The notes beneath the pieces were generated by a model that was not told where the DNA came from, did not search any database, and was given only the letters and a program-made list of their open reading frames with translations. DNA of 64,000 nt, from the NCBI RefSeq assembly GCF_030532915.1, contig NZ_JAUNKD010000006.1, positions 1 to 64,000 of the forward strand, in the 5' to 3' direction. How positions within the stretch are numbered: the first letter of the stretch is position 1; each line of letters opens with the position of its first letter. Of the stretch, positions 35,600-44,693 are shown piece after piece. Origin of the DNA: Capnocytophaga sp. (lineage in GTDB: Bacteria > Bacteroidota > Bacteroidia > Flavobacteriales > Flavobacteriaceae). Both the position numbers and the translations under genes were made by a program.

Positions 35600-36550
35600 A
35601 TGAAAAGACCGCTATTTTACTCAAAAATATTGCTTTTTGGCGAATACGGAATCATCAAAAATTCCAAAGGATTGGCTATTCCGTACAATTTTTACAACGG
35701 AGCTTTAAAAATGTTTGACCAAGCCGAAAGCCACAAACAAGAAGAGGCGAAAAAATCAAACGAAGCATTACGCAAATTTGCCACGCATTTGGAGGCGTTA
35801 TCGGCAGAAGACAATGCTATCGTTTACTTTGATATTAAGCAACTTAAATCCGATATTGATAACGGAATGTACTTTGACAGCAGCATTCCGCAGGGGTACG
35901 GCGTGGGCAGTAGCGGGGCGTTGGTAGCGGCGATTTACGACCAATACGCACACGATAAAATCACGGTGTTGGAGAATCTGACCCGTGAAAAATTGTTGAA
36001 ACTCAAAACGATTTTCGGCAAAATGGAATCATTTTTTCACGGAACTTCCTCAGGATTAGACCCTTTGAACAGTTATTTGAGTCTGCCGATACTGATAAAT
36101 TCAAAAGACCATATTGAGCCTACGGGCATTCCGTCACAGGCGGTGAATGGCAAAGGTGCTGTTTTTCTGTTAGATAGCGGCGTGGTGGGGGAAACCGCCC
36201 CGATGGTGCGTATTTTTATGGAAAATATGAAAAATGAGGCGTTTCAGAGTATGCTCAAAACGCAATTCATCAAATACACCGATGCTTGCATTGATGATTT
36301 TCTCAAAGGAAATGTTAAGTCGTTGTTTTCCAACGTAAAAAAACTATCAAAAGTGGTGCTTAACAACTTCAAACCGATGATTCCGGCTGAGTTTCACGCC
36401 CTTTGGAAAAAAGGCATCGACACAGGCGATTACTTCTTAAAACTCTGTGGTTCAGGCGGCGGCGGTTATATGCTTGGATTCACAGAAGATTTGGAAAAAG
36501 CCAAAAAAACACTCGCAGGACATAAAATTGAAGTGGTATATCAGTTTTAA
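35600..36550 (+). CDS. Mevalonate kinase (GHMP family)
   Basis: A 316-residue GHMP kinase that probably phosphorylates mevalonate. The N-terminus KILLFGEYGIIKNSKGLAIPYNF, the ATP loop SIPQGYGVGSSGALVAAIYD, the active-site stretch MESFFHGTSSGLDPLNSYLSLPI and the C-terminal LCGSGGGGYMLGF motif 3 are clear. Position beside mvaD supports mevalonate kinase rather than another GHMP kinase, though phosphomevalonate kinase cannot be excluded. A hairpin terminator follows. Confidence 0.88.
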   Translation: MKRPLFYSKILLFGEYGIIKNSKGLAIPYNFYNGALKMFDQAESHKQEEAKKSNEALRKFATHLEALSAEDNAIVYFDIKQLKSDIDNGMYFDSSIPQGYGVGSSGALVAAIYDQYAHDKITVLENLTREKLLKLKTIFGKMESFFHGTSSGLDPLNSYLSLPILINSKDHIEPTGIPSQAVNGKGAVFLLDSGVVGETAPMVRIFMENMKNEAFQSMLKTQFIKYTDACIDDFLKGNVKSLFSNVKKLSKVVLNNFKPMIPAEFHALWKKGIDTGDYFLKLCGSGGGGYMLGFTEDLEKAKKTLAGHKIEVVYQF

Positions 36551-36593
36551 TTGTAAAAAAATTACTTTTTCAATCATAGATTAATAACAGAAG

Positions 36594-36620
36594 AGATTGT
36601 CTAAGAGCAATCTTTTCTTT
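36594..36620 (+). terminator. Terminator after mevalonate kinase
   Basis: AGATTG (36594-36599) pairs with CAATCT (36608-36613) with weak extension, followed by TTTCTTTTTTT. The stem is short but the T-tract is good. Confidence 0.65.
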
Positions 36621-36664
36621 TTTTAAGTCATTCGTAAAATCATTTCCTGTAAACAAAAAAATTG

Positions 36665-36696
36665 TTTGTCTCTTTCTTCTTTTTTACGTACTTTTG
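36665..36696 (+). promoter_or_regulatory. Promoter of rpoN
   Basis: TTTG at 36665-36668, a 20-base spacer and TACTTTTG at 36689-36696 fit the Bacteroidota consensus exactly. The ATG lies at 36721, about 18 bases after the expected start. Confidence 0.85.
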
Positions 36697-36720
36697 CCGA
36701 TGTAATTCATATTCAGCCGT

Positions 36721-38187
36721 ATGTTAAAGCAAAATTTACAGCTCAAACTTTCACAAAAACTCTCTCCGCAGCAAATTCAGTTAATGAAATTGGTACAGTT
36801 GCCCACGTTGGCTTTTGAACAGCGTGTTAAGCAAGAGTTGGAAGAAAATCCCGCCTTGGAAACGGGAAACGAAGAAAGTGAGTATGATGATTTTGACAAT
36901 GAATTTGATAACTCAACCGAAGAATACAACGATAATGAAATAATTGATATGGAGGACATTAACATCGATCAATATTTGAGCGATGATGAAATTCCGGAAT
37001 ATCGATTGCACGCTAATAATTACAGTGATGACGATGAAGAGAAAGAGGTTCCGTTTAGTGCCGAAATTTCTTTCCATCAATCACTTCTAAATCAACTTAA
37101 TACATTTTCACTATCAGACGAAGATTATCTCATAGCCGAATTTTTGGTAGGGAGCATTGACGACAGCGGATACATTCGCCGAAGTGTGCAAGAACTGACC
37201 GATGATTTGGCGTTCACGCAAAACATTTACACTGAAGAAGAAAAAGTAAAACAAATTCGCGAACAGGTTATTTTTCAGTTAGATCCGGCGGGTGTGGGAG
37301 CTTTTGACTTACAGGAATGTTTGCTCATTCAGCTGAAACGAAAACGGGCAAACAGCGCCATTGCCTTGGCTATTGAAATCATTGAAAAAGGCTTTGAGCA
37401 ATTTTCTAAAAAACATTACGACAAATTGCAATTGCGTTTTTCAGTTTCGGAGCAAGAACTCAAAAATGCCATACAAGAAATTGAGCGTTTAAACCCAAAA
37501 CCGGGCAGTTCGTACTCTGAAAATAATGTTCAAACAGAGCAAGTTATCCCCGACTTCACCATTCGCATTAACGATAATGAACTAGAACTCACCCTCAACG
37601 GGCGTAATGCGCCTGAACTGCACGTTTCACGCGAATACTCTGAAATGTTGGATACTTACCGAAAATCAGCCGAAAAATCTTCTTCTCAAAAAGAAGCCGT
37701 TTTCTTTATCAAACAAAAGTTGGACGCCGCCAAATGGTTCATCGATGCCATTAAACAACGCCAGCAAACCCTTTTGATAACGATGAATGCCATTATGGAA
37801 CATCAACGTGAGTACTTTCTTACGGGTGATGAATTAAAAATGAAACCACTCATTTTGAAAGACATAGCCGACAAAATAGGGATGGATATTTCAACCATTT
37901 CACGCGTGGCAAGCAGCAAATACGTAACAACCCCTTACGGAACGCGCCTTATCAAAGAGTTCTTTTCCGAAGCGATGAAAAACGACCAAGGCGAAGACGT
38001 TTCTACCTACGAAATCAAGCAAATATTGCAACGCATCATTGCCAAAGAAGATAAAAACAGACCCTATCCGGACGATGAATTAGCACAACTGCTTAAAGAT
38101 GAAGGATATCCGATAGCGCGCCGAACTATCGCCAAATATCGTGAGCAATTGGAAATTCCGGTTGCCCGATTGCGGAAAGAGTTGTAA
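36721..38187 (+). CDS. rpoN: RNA polymerase sigma-54 factor
   Basis: RpoN directs RNA polymerase to -24/-12 promoters that need enhancer-binding activators. The 488 residues show region I rich in Gln and Leu (LQLKLSQKLSPQQIQLMKLVQLP), an acidic linker (about 54-105), the core-binding domain, the HTH (PLILKDIADKIGMDISTISRVASSKYV), and the C-terminal RpoN box ARRTIAKYREQL. No enhancer-binding protein is in the window, and I did not find clear -24/-12 promoters upstream of the genes I checked. It has a strong promoter of its own and a strong terminator. Confidence 0.97.
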   Translation: MLKQNLQLKLSQKLSPQQIQLMKLVQLPTLAFEQRVKQELEENPALETGNEESEYDDFDNEFDNSTEEYNDNEIIDMEDINIDQYLSDDEIPEYRLHANNYSDDDEEKEVPFSAEISFHQSLLNQLNTFSLSDEDYLIAEFLVGSIDDSGYIRRSVQELTDDLAFTQNIYTEEEKVKQIREQVIFQLDPAGVGAFDLQECLLIQLKRKRANSAIALAIEIIEKGFEQFSKKHYDKLQLRFSVSEQELKNAIQEIERLNPKPGSSYSENNVQTEQVIPDFTIRINDNELELTLNGRNAPELHVSREYSEMLDTYRKSAEKSSSQKEAVFFIKQKLDAAKWFIDAIKQRQQTLLITMNAIMEHQREYFLTGDELKMKPLILKDIADKIGMDISTISRVASSKYVTTPYGTRLIKEFFSEAMKNDQGEDVSTYEIKQILQRIIAKEDKNRPYPDDELAQLLKDEGYPIARRTIAKYREQLEIPVARLRKEL

Positions 38188-38200
38188 CCTCAAAATAAAA

Positions 38201-38233
38201 AAAGCAATGTAAACCACTGATTTACATTGCTTT
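38201..38233. terminator. Bidirectional terminator between rpoN and the lipoprotein gene
   Basis: AAAGCAATGTAAA (38201-38213) pairs perfectly over 13 bp with TTTACATTGCTTT (38221-38233) around a seven-base loop, with A and T flanks. It serves the converging rpoN and DUF5689 genes. Confidence 0.93.
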
Positions 38234-38253
38234 TTCATTATAAAGAAACAGAT

Positions 38254-40278
38254 TTATTCCGTCCATTCAATATCATCAACAACACTTTGTGAAGCGGTTG
38301 ATTTAATGGTAATGGTTACGCTTCCGGTTTTGTTTACCGTAATGGTAGCCGTTCCTGAATCTGCCTTTCCAAAGGTAACTGATTGCCCAATTTGAGTAGT
38401 GCTGTTTTCATCACCGTCATAAACCACTAAGGTTCTGTTATTTCCACCTGAAAAAGCACCTTTATATTTGAATTTCAATTCTTTTACGCCATTTGTGAAC
38501 ATTATTTTTATGTACGGATTTGAATTGTTTTTATGCAACATCAAACCTTTTCCGCTAATAGCGTATGACGTTCCGCTATTGGTCAAATCAGTGCGGGCTT
38601 TGTATGTTAAGGTGGCATTGCCTTTGGTTAGTGTTTCGGTATTCGTGTAAGCAGTTGAATTTGAAGTTACATTTTCAAAATCAAAAACATTTCCTTGTGA
38701 AGAACCTCCTTGGTTTCCACCTTGATTCCCGCCTTGGTCTCCACCTCCGGTGTTGGGCGGTGTAGTTCCGAATGCCAAATCAGCTTCTTTTTCGTAAACG
38801 ATTTCTTTGATAATCTCGCCTGATTTGTTTTTATAATCTTTAAACGTTCCGGTTACGGTAATTTCCTGACCATCAACTTTTAATTTATCTTTCGTGGCTT
38901 GTGACAGTGCATTGAAAACCGAAGTTGGCGCATAAATCTGGATAAGCGTTCCGTCCGATAATTTAAAGTGCGGTTTGTTACTGCTGATGGTTATTTTTCC
39001 TTGCAGTTTCACGGATTTTCCGTCGGCATAGTCATTAGCCGTAGCCGTTTCGGCTTTGAGCTCGGTAACTGAACTTCCGCCTCCGTTATTGGGTGGTGTA
39101 GTTCCGAAAACCAAATCGGCTTCTTTTTGGTAAACAATCTCTTTGATGGTAACGCCCGTATTGTTGTTTTTAAAATCTTTAAACGTTCCGGTTACGGTAA
39201 TTTCCTGACCATCAATCTTTAATTTATCTTTTGCTTCTTTTGACAAGGCATTGAAAACCGAATTCGGTGCATAAATCTGGATAAGTGTTCCGTCCGATAA
39301 TTTAAAGTACGGTTTTTTATTGTCGATAGTAATTTTTCCGTGTAGTTTAACGGATTTTCCGTCGGCATAATCAGCAACCGTAGCCGTAGCGGCTTCAAGC
39401 TCCGTAACGGTAGTTGTTCCTGAGTGAGTGCCTGCTCCAACCACTTTAATATCGCTGACGGTGTTTACCATAAATTGGAACGAACTTCCGTATTTGGTAA
39501 GCACTCCCGTAACGTCGAGCGTTCCTGACGGAACCGTTTCGTTGATAAACTTGGCATATCGGCTGGTTCTGAACGTGATTGTTTTTCCGTTGGCATCAAT
39601 CAAATTGTAATTTGTGCCGTTTTGCGCGTTATTGGCTTCTTGATGAAACGTTTTACCTATTGCCGTACTTTCAAAAGAAACGTTTTTAAAGGTAACAAGC
39701 TGATTTACATTTGCATTCGTTTTTAAAACATCAACCGAAGCATCGGCTTTTGCCAAATCCGTTTGTGGTTTTAGCGTTTCTTGCAGGTTGTAAATGTGTT
39801 TTTTGTAGAGCGCCTCTGCCATTTGCCCCACGCTTTTTCGCCCGCTGTTGCTGGTGTAAACGTCATAACCGATTTCCAACCCGCCGTTGTTAATCTGCGT
39901 GGTAAGCCCTTTTAAACGAATTTGCACTTTTGACCCAACGGGAAACTCGGTGTAAAGTCCGCTTTTATTGATAGATACGGAAACTCCGGCTGTTTTTTCG
40001 GCATTTTGGATATAAATCTTCTTGTAGAAATTCCCCCCTTCATCACTTGAAATCACATAACCCTCAATGGCATCATTTTCAGTATATTTCGTCACTTCGG
40101 AAGTTGATGAAGCCGTAGCCTGTGCAAAAGTGATTATTTTTCCATCAAACGGCGGAATGTCCTTTTTGCTTTCCTCAAAATTAGGAAGCTCATAATCAGT
40201 ATCTTTCACGCACGAAGCAATCCCGAAAGCGCAAAATAAAAGAATACTGTAAATTGAAATTAGATGTTTTAGTTTCAT
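38254..40278 (-). CDS. DUF5689-type surface lipoprotein with duplicated domain
   Basis: A 674-residue lipoprotein. The signal peptide ends in a lipobox with C23 (GIASC). The next residues, V-K-D-T-D, resemble the lipoprotein export signal of Capnocytophaga and Flavobacterium (X-K-(D/E)-(D/E)), suggesting surface display. Residues about 40-260 match DUF5689. Two near-identical units follow (about 291-403 and 404-515), OB-fold-like by pattern (VKLxGKITI...FKLSDGTLIQIYAP...KVDGQEITVTGTFKD). A Gly/Gln/Asn-rich linker (about 516-535) leads to a C-terminal beta domain (540-674). It lies 33 bases after a TonB-dependent receptor gene, so it probably serves that receptor. Confidence 0.85.
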   Translation of the reverse strand: MKLKHLISIYSILLFCAFGIASCVKDTDYELPNFEESKKDIPPFDGKIITFAQATASSTSEVTKYTENDAIEGYVISSDEGGNFYKKIYIQNAEKTAGVSVSINKSGLYTEFPVGSKVQIRLKGLTTQINNGGLEIGYDVYTSNSGRKSVGQMAEALYKKHIYNLQETLKPQTDLAKADASVDVLKTNANVNQLVTFKNVSFESTAIGKTFHQEANNAQNGTNYNLIDANGKTITFRTSRYAKFINETVPSGTLDVTGVLTKYGSSFQFMVNTVSDIKVVGAGTHSGTTTVTELEAATATVADYADGKSVKLHGKITIDNKKPYFKLSDGTLIQIYAPNSVFNALSKEAKDKLKIDGQEITVTGTFKDFKNNNTGVTIKEIVYQKEADLVFGTTPPNNGGGSSVTELKAETATANDYADGKSVKLQGKITISSNKPHFKLSDGTLIQIYAPTSVFNALSQATKDKLKVDGQEITVTGTFKDYKNKSGEIIKEIVYEKEADLAFGTTPPNTGGGDQGGNQGGNQGGSSQGNVFDFENVTSNSTAYTNTETLTKGNATLTYKARTDLTNSGTSYAISGKGLMLHKNNSNPYIKIMFTNGVKELKFKYKGAFSGGNNRTLVVYDGDENSTTQIGQSVTFGKADSGTATITVNKTGSVTITIKSTASQSVVDDIEWTE
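38734..39408 (-). repeat. In-frame tandem duplication of about 339 bp inside the lipoprotein gene
   Basis: The unit at 39070-39408 and the unit at 38734-39069 encode homologous domains of about 113 and 112 residues with most positions identical, including the stretches DGTLIQIYAP and DGQEITVTGTFKD. DNA similarity is also high, which suggests a fairly recent duplication or ongoing gene conversion. Confidence 0.9.
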
Positions 40279-40311
40279 AATTAGTAAATTAAAAATTTAA
40301 CTTTCATTTTT

Positions 40312-43026
40312 TTATAAACTTACTGCTAAATTAAGCATAAAAGTGCGTCCGTAACCCACAAAATAACGCGGACCAAACGACGGAACATTATGAGCATTGT
40401 CTCGTACCATATCGCCGTAATTTGCCGTGCGCGACTGCTCAAACCCACCTGAAACAAACTTCGTGTTAAGCACGTTACTAACACTGGCTATCAAGCTTAT
40501 ATATGTTTTTTTAACGCGCCACGACTTTCCGCCAACAAGGTTCAGCAAGAAAACCTCGTTTAAACGTTCTTGTTTTAACAAATCGCGGGCAAGGTCTTTA
40601 TCAATATTGGTAAAGTTTTTGCGCGTATCGGGGTCGATAAAAAAGTTTTTCGTACGGTTAATTGCCGAAATTGAAATGTAATTCTTGGCAAGCAAATTAG
40701 CAGTTGCCCCCACCCACCAATATTTAGGGTCGCGGTACTCAATGCCCAATGAATAAGCCTGTTGCGGACCGCTTGGCACGTGGTAGTTTTTCAAGTTCAC
40801 TTGATCAATTTCAACCACCCCGATTTCACCCGATGAAACGTACATTTTAGGGTTGTTTATGTAGGTGTGTTGCCCTATGGCGGCAGCGGCGGTAAGTTTC
40901 ACAGTCGGAATGATTTGCGCCTCAGCACCAAATTCAAGTCCGAAGTGTCTTTTTTGAATGTTATCGACGGTTTGCGACACAAAATCGCTCGAAATTTCGT
41001 CCGTTAGTGCTATTTCCGTAAAGAAAAAGTTGGTTTCGGACGTGTTTTCAATATGCGAATAATATCCCGTTAAGCGCGATTTAAAATACGGCATTCGCAA
41101 GATGTAACTCCCATCAACGGTGTAAACGGTTTCGTTTTTCAAATTAGGGAGCAATCCGTTGGAATAGCGGATGTTAGCAAATGAATTGCGCACCGATTGC
41201 GGCGTGTTGAAGTAACCGGAATTGAGTTGCAAAATATGGCGCCCCGTAATGGCATACGTAAGCCCTACTTTTGTACTTACCCCACTGAAAACCTGTTTGT
41301 TTCCTTCGCCATACGAATCGGCAAAAAGCGAATAATTGTACTTTCCGTTGCGTTGATAATCCGTGTAATGGTAGCGCCCTGCCACAAAAAGCTCTAACTT
41401 TTTGAAAGTAAACTCAAATTGAGTAAAAAATTCGCCTACGTTGCTTTTAAGTCCGTAAAAATAATTCCATTTATCGCCTACTTTCTTCTGCAAGTTCGTG
41501 TCATTTTCGTCATAAGGCTTGTTTGTAAAATAATCGTAATTCGCAAAGAAACCACCGCCTAACAAATCATCAACTTCGGCATAATTTTCCGAAGAAACAT
41601 TGCGGTAAACCGCCCCCGATGTCCACTTGATATTGGAATGAATTGGCGTAGTGAAATTGATATTTGCCGTGAGCGTACGCTCGTCATTTACGTCATTACT
41701 GATGATAAACGCACTTCGGTTATCGGGAATATTGCTATTGGCGTAATAGAGTGACGCCCAATTTAATTGCCGGTTTGCCAAGAAGTATTCTTTTTGCAGA
41801 TTTGCCAAATCCCAATTAGGACCGGCTTCTTGGTTGATGTAATAACTCGGCAAATTTCTGTAATAATTCGGTTCGGGATTTTGCGCATTGGCATAACTTA
41901 ATCGCGTGTTTCCAATCTTCCCGAATTGGTATCCGAAATCAATATTCAAACGTGTGTCATCTTGATTGTAATTGTACGAAAGCACAAAAATAGGCTCAGA
42001 AACAATGCGGTTGCGTGAATTTCGCACATCGCCATTTTGTTTCCCCCAATACGGATTATACTGATAACCAACTAAATCAAGTACCTCACGCGTGAGTGGC
42101 GATGTTTTTCCGCGACGAATGGGCGAAAACATACCGATGAGGTTCAAACTGTGATTTTTATTGAGCTGATATTCCAACGCCCCAAAAAAGGAGTAAGCGT
42201 TGTAAAGTGTACCATCAACCCAGCTTCCGTTAGCCGCCCAACGACGTGATGCCGACAAGGTGTATGCCAATCCGTTTTTGTCAATGCCCGAATTATACGT
42301 TGCCATCACACGCCCCACATAACTGCGATTGCCTGCCGAAGTTGATAAGCGAAGCCCCGAACGATTCAACGACGGACGCACATTGATGTAATTTGAACCC
42401 GATATACCGCCAAAAGTATAATCAGATTTTACAATTCCGTGGCTAAGTTCCTGATTGCGGGTAACATCGTTCAGCCCGCCCCAGTTTGCCCATTGCGCAC
42501 GCCCGTTTTCAACGCGGTTCATCGGGATTCCGTTCAAAAGCACGGTAGCATCTTTTGAATCGTAACCGCGGGGTTTGAAAAACACGGAACTAAAATCAAA
42601 CGCCGCCCTGCGCATAAACACATCTTGCGAGCTGTGCAACAAGCCCGAAACCACATCGGCGCCGCTTTCATCATCTTCCAATTCGCTTTCCGAAAGGGTT
42701 ACCAATTGCTCTGCCTCCCGCACAAAATCGCGTTCAAGCACCACCGCCGGCAATTCCGTTTTCAGTTGAAAAACCTCCAACGGCACTCGTTTTTCGATGT
42801 AATCGGCTCTTGAAAACACCAAAACATATTTTCCTTGCGGAATTTCAAGCGAAAAACGCCCGTCGGCATTGGTGAAAATTTCGTCCGAAAGCCCCTCTGT
42901 CATTACTTTGACATTAGGTAGGGTTTTACCGGTTTGGTTATCAAGCACCACACCTTCCACCACCGATTGTGAAAAAACCGGAAATGCCAGCAATGTCATC
43001 AAACAAAAAACATATATCTTACTCAT
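40312..43026 (-). CDS. TonB-dependent outer membrane receptor
   Basis: A 904-residue outer membrane transporter. The signal peptide covers 1-19 (LLAFPVFSQ). A carboxypeptidase-regulatory-like beta domain follows (about 22-95, VVEGVVLDNQTGKTLPNVKV...GRFSLEIPQGKYVLVFSR), then the plug (about 130-225, FKPRGYDSKDATVLLNGIPMNRVENGRAQWANWGGLNDV) and the barrel to a terminal hydrophobic strand (FMLNLAVSL). The substrate is unknown. It is upstream of, and probably cotranscribed with, a DUF5689 lipoprotein gene, a pairing like other receptor and surface-lipoprotein pairs in Bacteroidota, although no SusD-like protein is present. Confidence 0.92.
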   Translation of the reverse strand: MSKIYVFCLMTLLAFPVFSQSVVEGVVLDNQTGKTLPNVKVMTEGLSDEIFTNADGRFSLEIPQGKYVLVFSRADYIEKRVPLEVFQLKTELPAVVLERDFVREAEQLVTLSESELEDDESGADVVSGLLHSSQDVFMRRAAFDFSSVFFKPRGYDSKDATVLLNGIPMNRVENGRAQWANWGGLNDVTRNQELSHGIVKSDYTFGGISGSNYINVRPSLNRSGLRLSTSAGNRSYVGRVMATYNSGIDKNGLAYTLSASRRWAANGSWVDGTLYNAYSFFGALEYQLNKNHSLNLIGMFSPIRRGKTSPLTREVLDLVGYQYNPYWGKQNGDVRNSRNRIVSEPIFVLSYNYNQDDTRLNIDFGYQFGKIGNTRLSYANAQNPEPNYYRNLPSYYINQEAGPNWDLANLQKEYFLANRQLNWASLYYANSNIPDNRSAFIISNDVNDERTLTANINFTTPIHSNIKWTSGAVYRNVSSENYAEVDDLLGGGFFANYDYFTNKPYDENDTNLQKKVGDKWNYFYGLKSNVGEFFTQFEFTFKKLELFVAGRYHYTDYQRNGKYNYSLFADSYGEGNKQVFSGVSTKVGLTYAITGRHILQLNSGYFNTPQSVRNSFANIRYSNGLLPNLKNETVYTVDGSYILRMPYFKSRLTGYYSHIENTSETNFFFTEIALTDEISSDFVSQTVDNIQKRHFGLEFGAEAQIIPTVKLTAAAAIGQHTYINNPKMYVSSGEIGVVEIDQVNLKNYHVPSGPQQAYSLGIEYRDPKYWWVGATANLLAKNYISISAINRTKNFFIDPDTRKNFTNIDKDLARDLLKQERLNEVFLLNLVGGKSWRVKKTYISLIASVSNVLNTKFVSGGFEQSRTANYGDMVRDNAHNVPSFGPRYFVGYGRTFMLNLAVSL

Positions 43027-43082
43027 ATTCAGTATTTTTTTAATTCATAAAGAAAGAATGCTCTCAGCGGATTAAATCACCA

Positions 43083-43113
43083 CAAAAGTACGCCAAATTG
43101 CCTAATTTCACAA
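43083..43113 (-). promoter_or_regulatory. Promoter of the TonB receptor operon
   Basis: On the minus strand TTG (43113-43111), a 20-base spacer and TACTTTTG (43090-43083). Transcription would start near 43076, about 50 bases before the receptor ATG. Confidence 0.8.
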
Positions 43114-43125
43114 CAAAACAAGGTT

Positions 43126-43686
43126 TTATTTTATCGGAAATGCCATTCCGATGAAGAATCCGCCCATTATCTGGTTCGCTGACGGGAGCAAATAGGTTGA
43201 AAATGACAAATCTACGTTTCCATTTCGCCCCAAAGCAAGCCCCAACGAAAACATAGCGTGTGGTGCCAGTCCTTTCACTTCTTCGTTGTGGTTGAGGGTA
43301 ACATTTTTGAAACTCCCTACCGACAGCCCCCTACCCAATTCAAGATAAGGCGCCACCCAGCGAATTGGAGCTTTTACTCGTGCCTTTCCTCCCAAATAAA
43401 AAGCTTTTGTTTGCGTCTTTTCAGGTGTAGGGTTGTTGTCAAAATCTTTTCCGATGGATTTTGCAGTGATAAAACCCATATAAGGGCGTAATTCAAACCA
43501 CGATTTTATTTTCAAAACGAATGTTCCTTCACTGGCAAAACCATTTACCACTACATTGGTCTTACCTGCTGTTGACATACTGCTCCCGTTGCCCACCTTC
43601 ACCTCAATGGCTTTCTGCTTAATGAATTGTGCCTGTGAGAATTGAACGGCAAATACAACCAGTAACCAGCTTAAAAGTAGTTTCAT
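43126..43686 (-). CDS. Exported outer membrane beta-barrel-like protein
   Basis: A 186-residue protein with a signal peptide (1-19, ending FSQAQ) and alternating beta strands rich in Gly and aromatic residues (FELRPYMGFITA, VAPYLELGRGL, HAMFSLGLALG, QIMGGFFIGMAFPI), as in small outer membrane barrels. I do not recognise a named family. It lies 13 bases after the preceding membrane protein gene and is the last gene of the mscS-rfbC run. The TonB receptor gene beyond it has its own promoter. Confidence 0.7.
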   Translation of the reverse strand: MKLLLSWLLVVFAVQFSQAQFIKQKAIEVKVGNGSSMSTAGKTNVVVNGFASEGTFVLKIKSWFELRPYMGFITAKSIGKDFDNNPTPEKTQTKAFYLGGKARVKAPIRWVAPYLELGRGLSVGSFKNVTLNHNEEVKGLAPHAMFSLGLALGRNGNVDLSFSTYLLPSANQIMGGFFIGMAFPIK

Positions 43687-43699
43687 AGCATTCTATTAC

Positions 43700-44092
43700 T
43701 TACTGCTTAAAAATAGTTGTTTTGATGCTTTTACGCATTGACAAAAATACGCCTGCATTAGATATAACCAACAGCAACAAAGGCATATACACACCAAAAA
43801 GCACCATCAATGTAAGTCCGACACCTCCGGGTAAAGCAAAAACCACCCCCAACGGAAACGTGATAAAACCCACTGCAAACAAAACGGCATACACTAAATG
43901 ATAACTCATTATAAGCCAGTTTTTTGAAAGGAAAAGTACTGCCAATGACACACTTGCTAAAAGCAAAGCAACCGTTACCGATGTCGCTCCCCAATAATCG
44001 GGCGTTACCATCAGCACTTGATTTATGATAATCAAAAGCGCTATGGGGTTGATAATGTGCAACAAAGCCGTCAGAATCTTATTGATTTTCAT
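43700..44092 (-). CDS. Small integral membrane protein, unknown function
   Basis: With the start at 44092 (MKINKILTALLHIINP) it has 130 residues and four hydrophobic helices (about 5-26, 34-51, 56-76 and 84-108) and a basic tail (RKSIKTTIFKQ). A start at 44128 would add 12 residues inside rfbC. It overlaps the end of rfbC by 14 bases. No family was recognised. Confidence 0.65.
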   Translation of the reverse strand: MKINKILTALLHIINPIALLIIINQVLMVTPDYWGATSVTVALLLASVSLAVLFLSKNWLIMSYHLVYAVLFAVGFITFPLGVVFALPGGVGLTLMVLFGVYMPLLLLVISNAGVFLSMRKSIKTTIFKQ

Positions 44093-44654
44093 ACAAATTT
44101 GTTGCATAATCAAACAGAAAAGCATCACGCAAAAGCGGACTTTGGGTATCTTTCTGTGACAAAATCACATCTTTGTGCGGTATTTTCCAATCGATTTGCA
44201 AAACGGGGTCGTTCCAAAGCACGCTCCCTTCCTCTTGCGGATGATAGTAATTATCGCATTTGTACTGAAAAATTGCCTCATCACTCAACACCACAAACCC
44301 GTGTGCAAAACCCCGTGGTACAAACAGTTGGCGTTTATTTTCCGCCGAAAGTTCCGCCGCTACGTGCCTGCCAAACGTGGGCGAACCCTTGCGGATATCA
44401 ACCGCCACGTCAAGCACTTTCCCTTGCACAACACGCACCAGTTTGGATTGCGTAAAAGGCGGTTTTTGAAAGTGAAGTCCCCGTAAAACACCGTAACGGG
44501 ATTTCGATTCATTATCTTGAACAAAGGTTGTTTGGCAAACTGCCTCGACAAACTGCTGATGTGAAAACGACTCAAAAAAATACCCACGCTCGTCGCCAAA
44601 CACCTTAGGTTCAATGATTAACACCTCACATATGTTAGTTTGTATTACATTCAT
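44079..44654 (-). CDS. rfbC: dTDP-4-dehydrorhamnose 3,5-epimerase
   Basis: RfbC/RmlC converts dTDP-4-keto-6-deoxyglucose to dTDP-4-keto-rhamnose for O-antigen or capsule sugars. The 191-residue cupin includes FGDERGYFFESFSHQQF, QDNESKSRYGVLRGLHFQKPPFTQSKLVRVVQGKVLDVAVDIR and FVPRGFAHGFVVLSDEA. It carries the catalytic His (in RGLHFQ) and Tyr (in YYHPQEE region). The other rml genes are not in this window, so the pathway is dispersed. Confidence 0.95.
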   Translation of the reverse strand: MNVIQTNICEVLIIEPKVFGDERGYFFESFSHQQFVEAVCQTTFVQDNESKSRYGVLRGLHFQKPPFTQSKLVRVVQGKVLDVAVDIRKGSPTFGRHVAAELSAENKRQLFVPRGFAHGFVVLSDEAIFQYKCDNYYHPQEEGSVLWNDPVLQIDWKIPHKDVILSQKDTQSPLLRDAFLFDYATNLYENQ

Positions 44655-44693
44655 ATTTTTATGGGTTACAAAAAACGTTTATTGTTCTATTTT

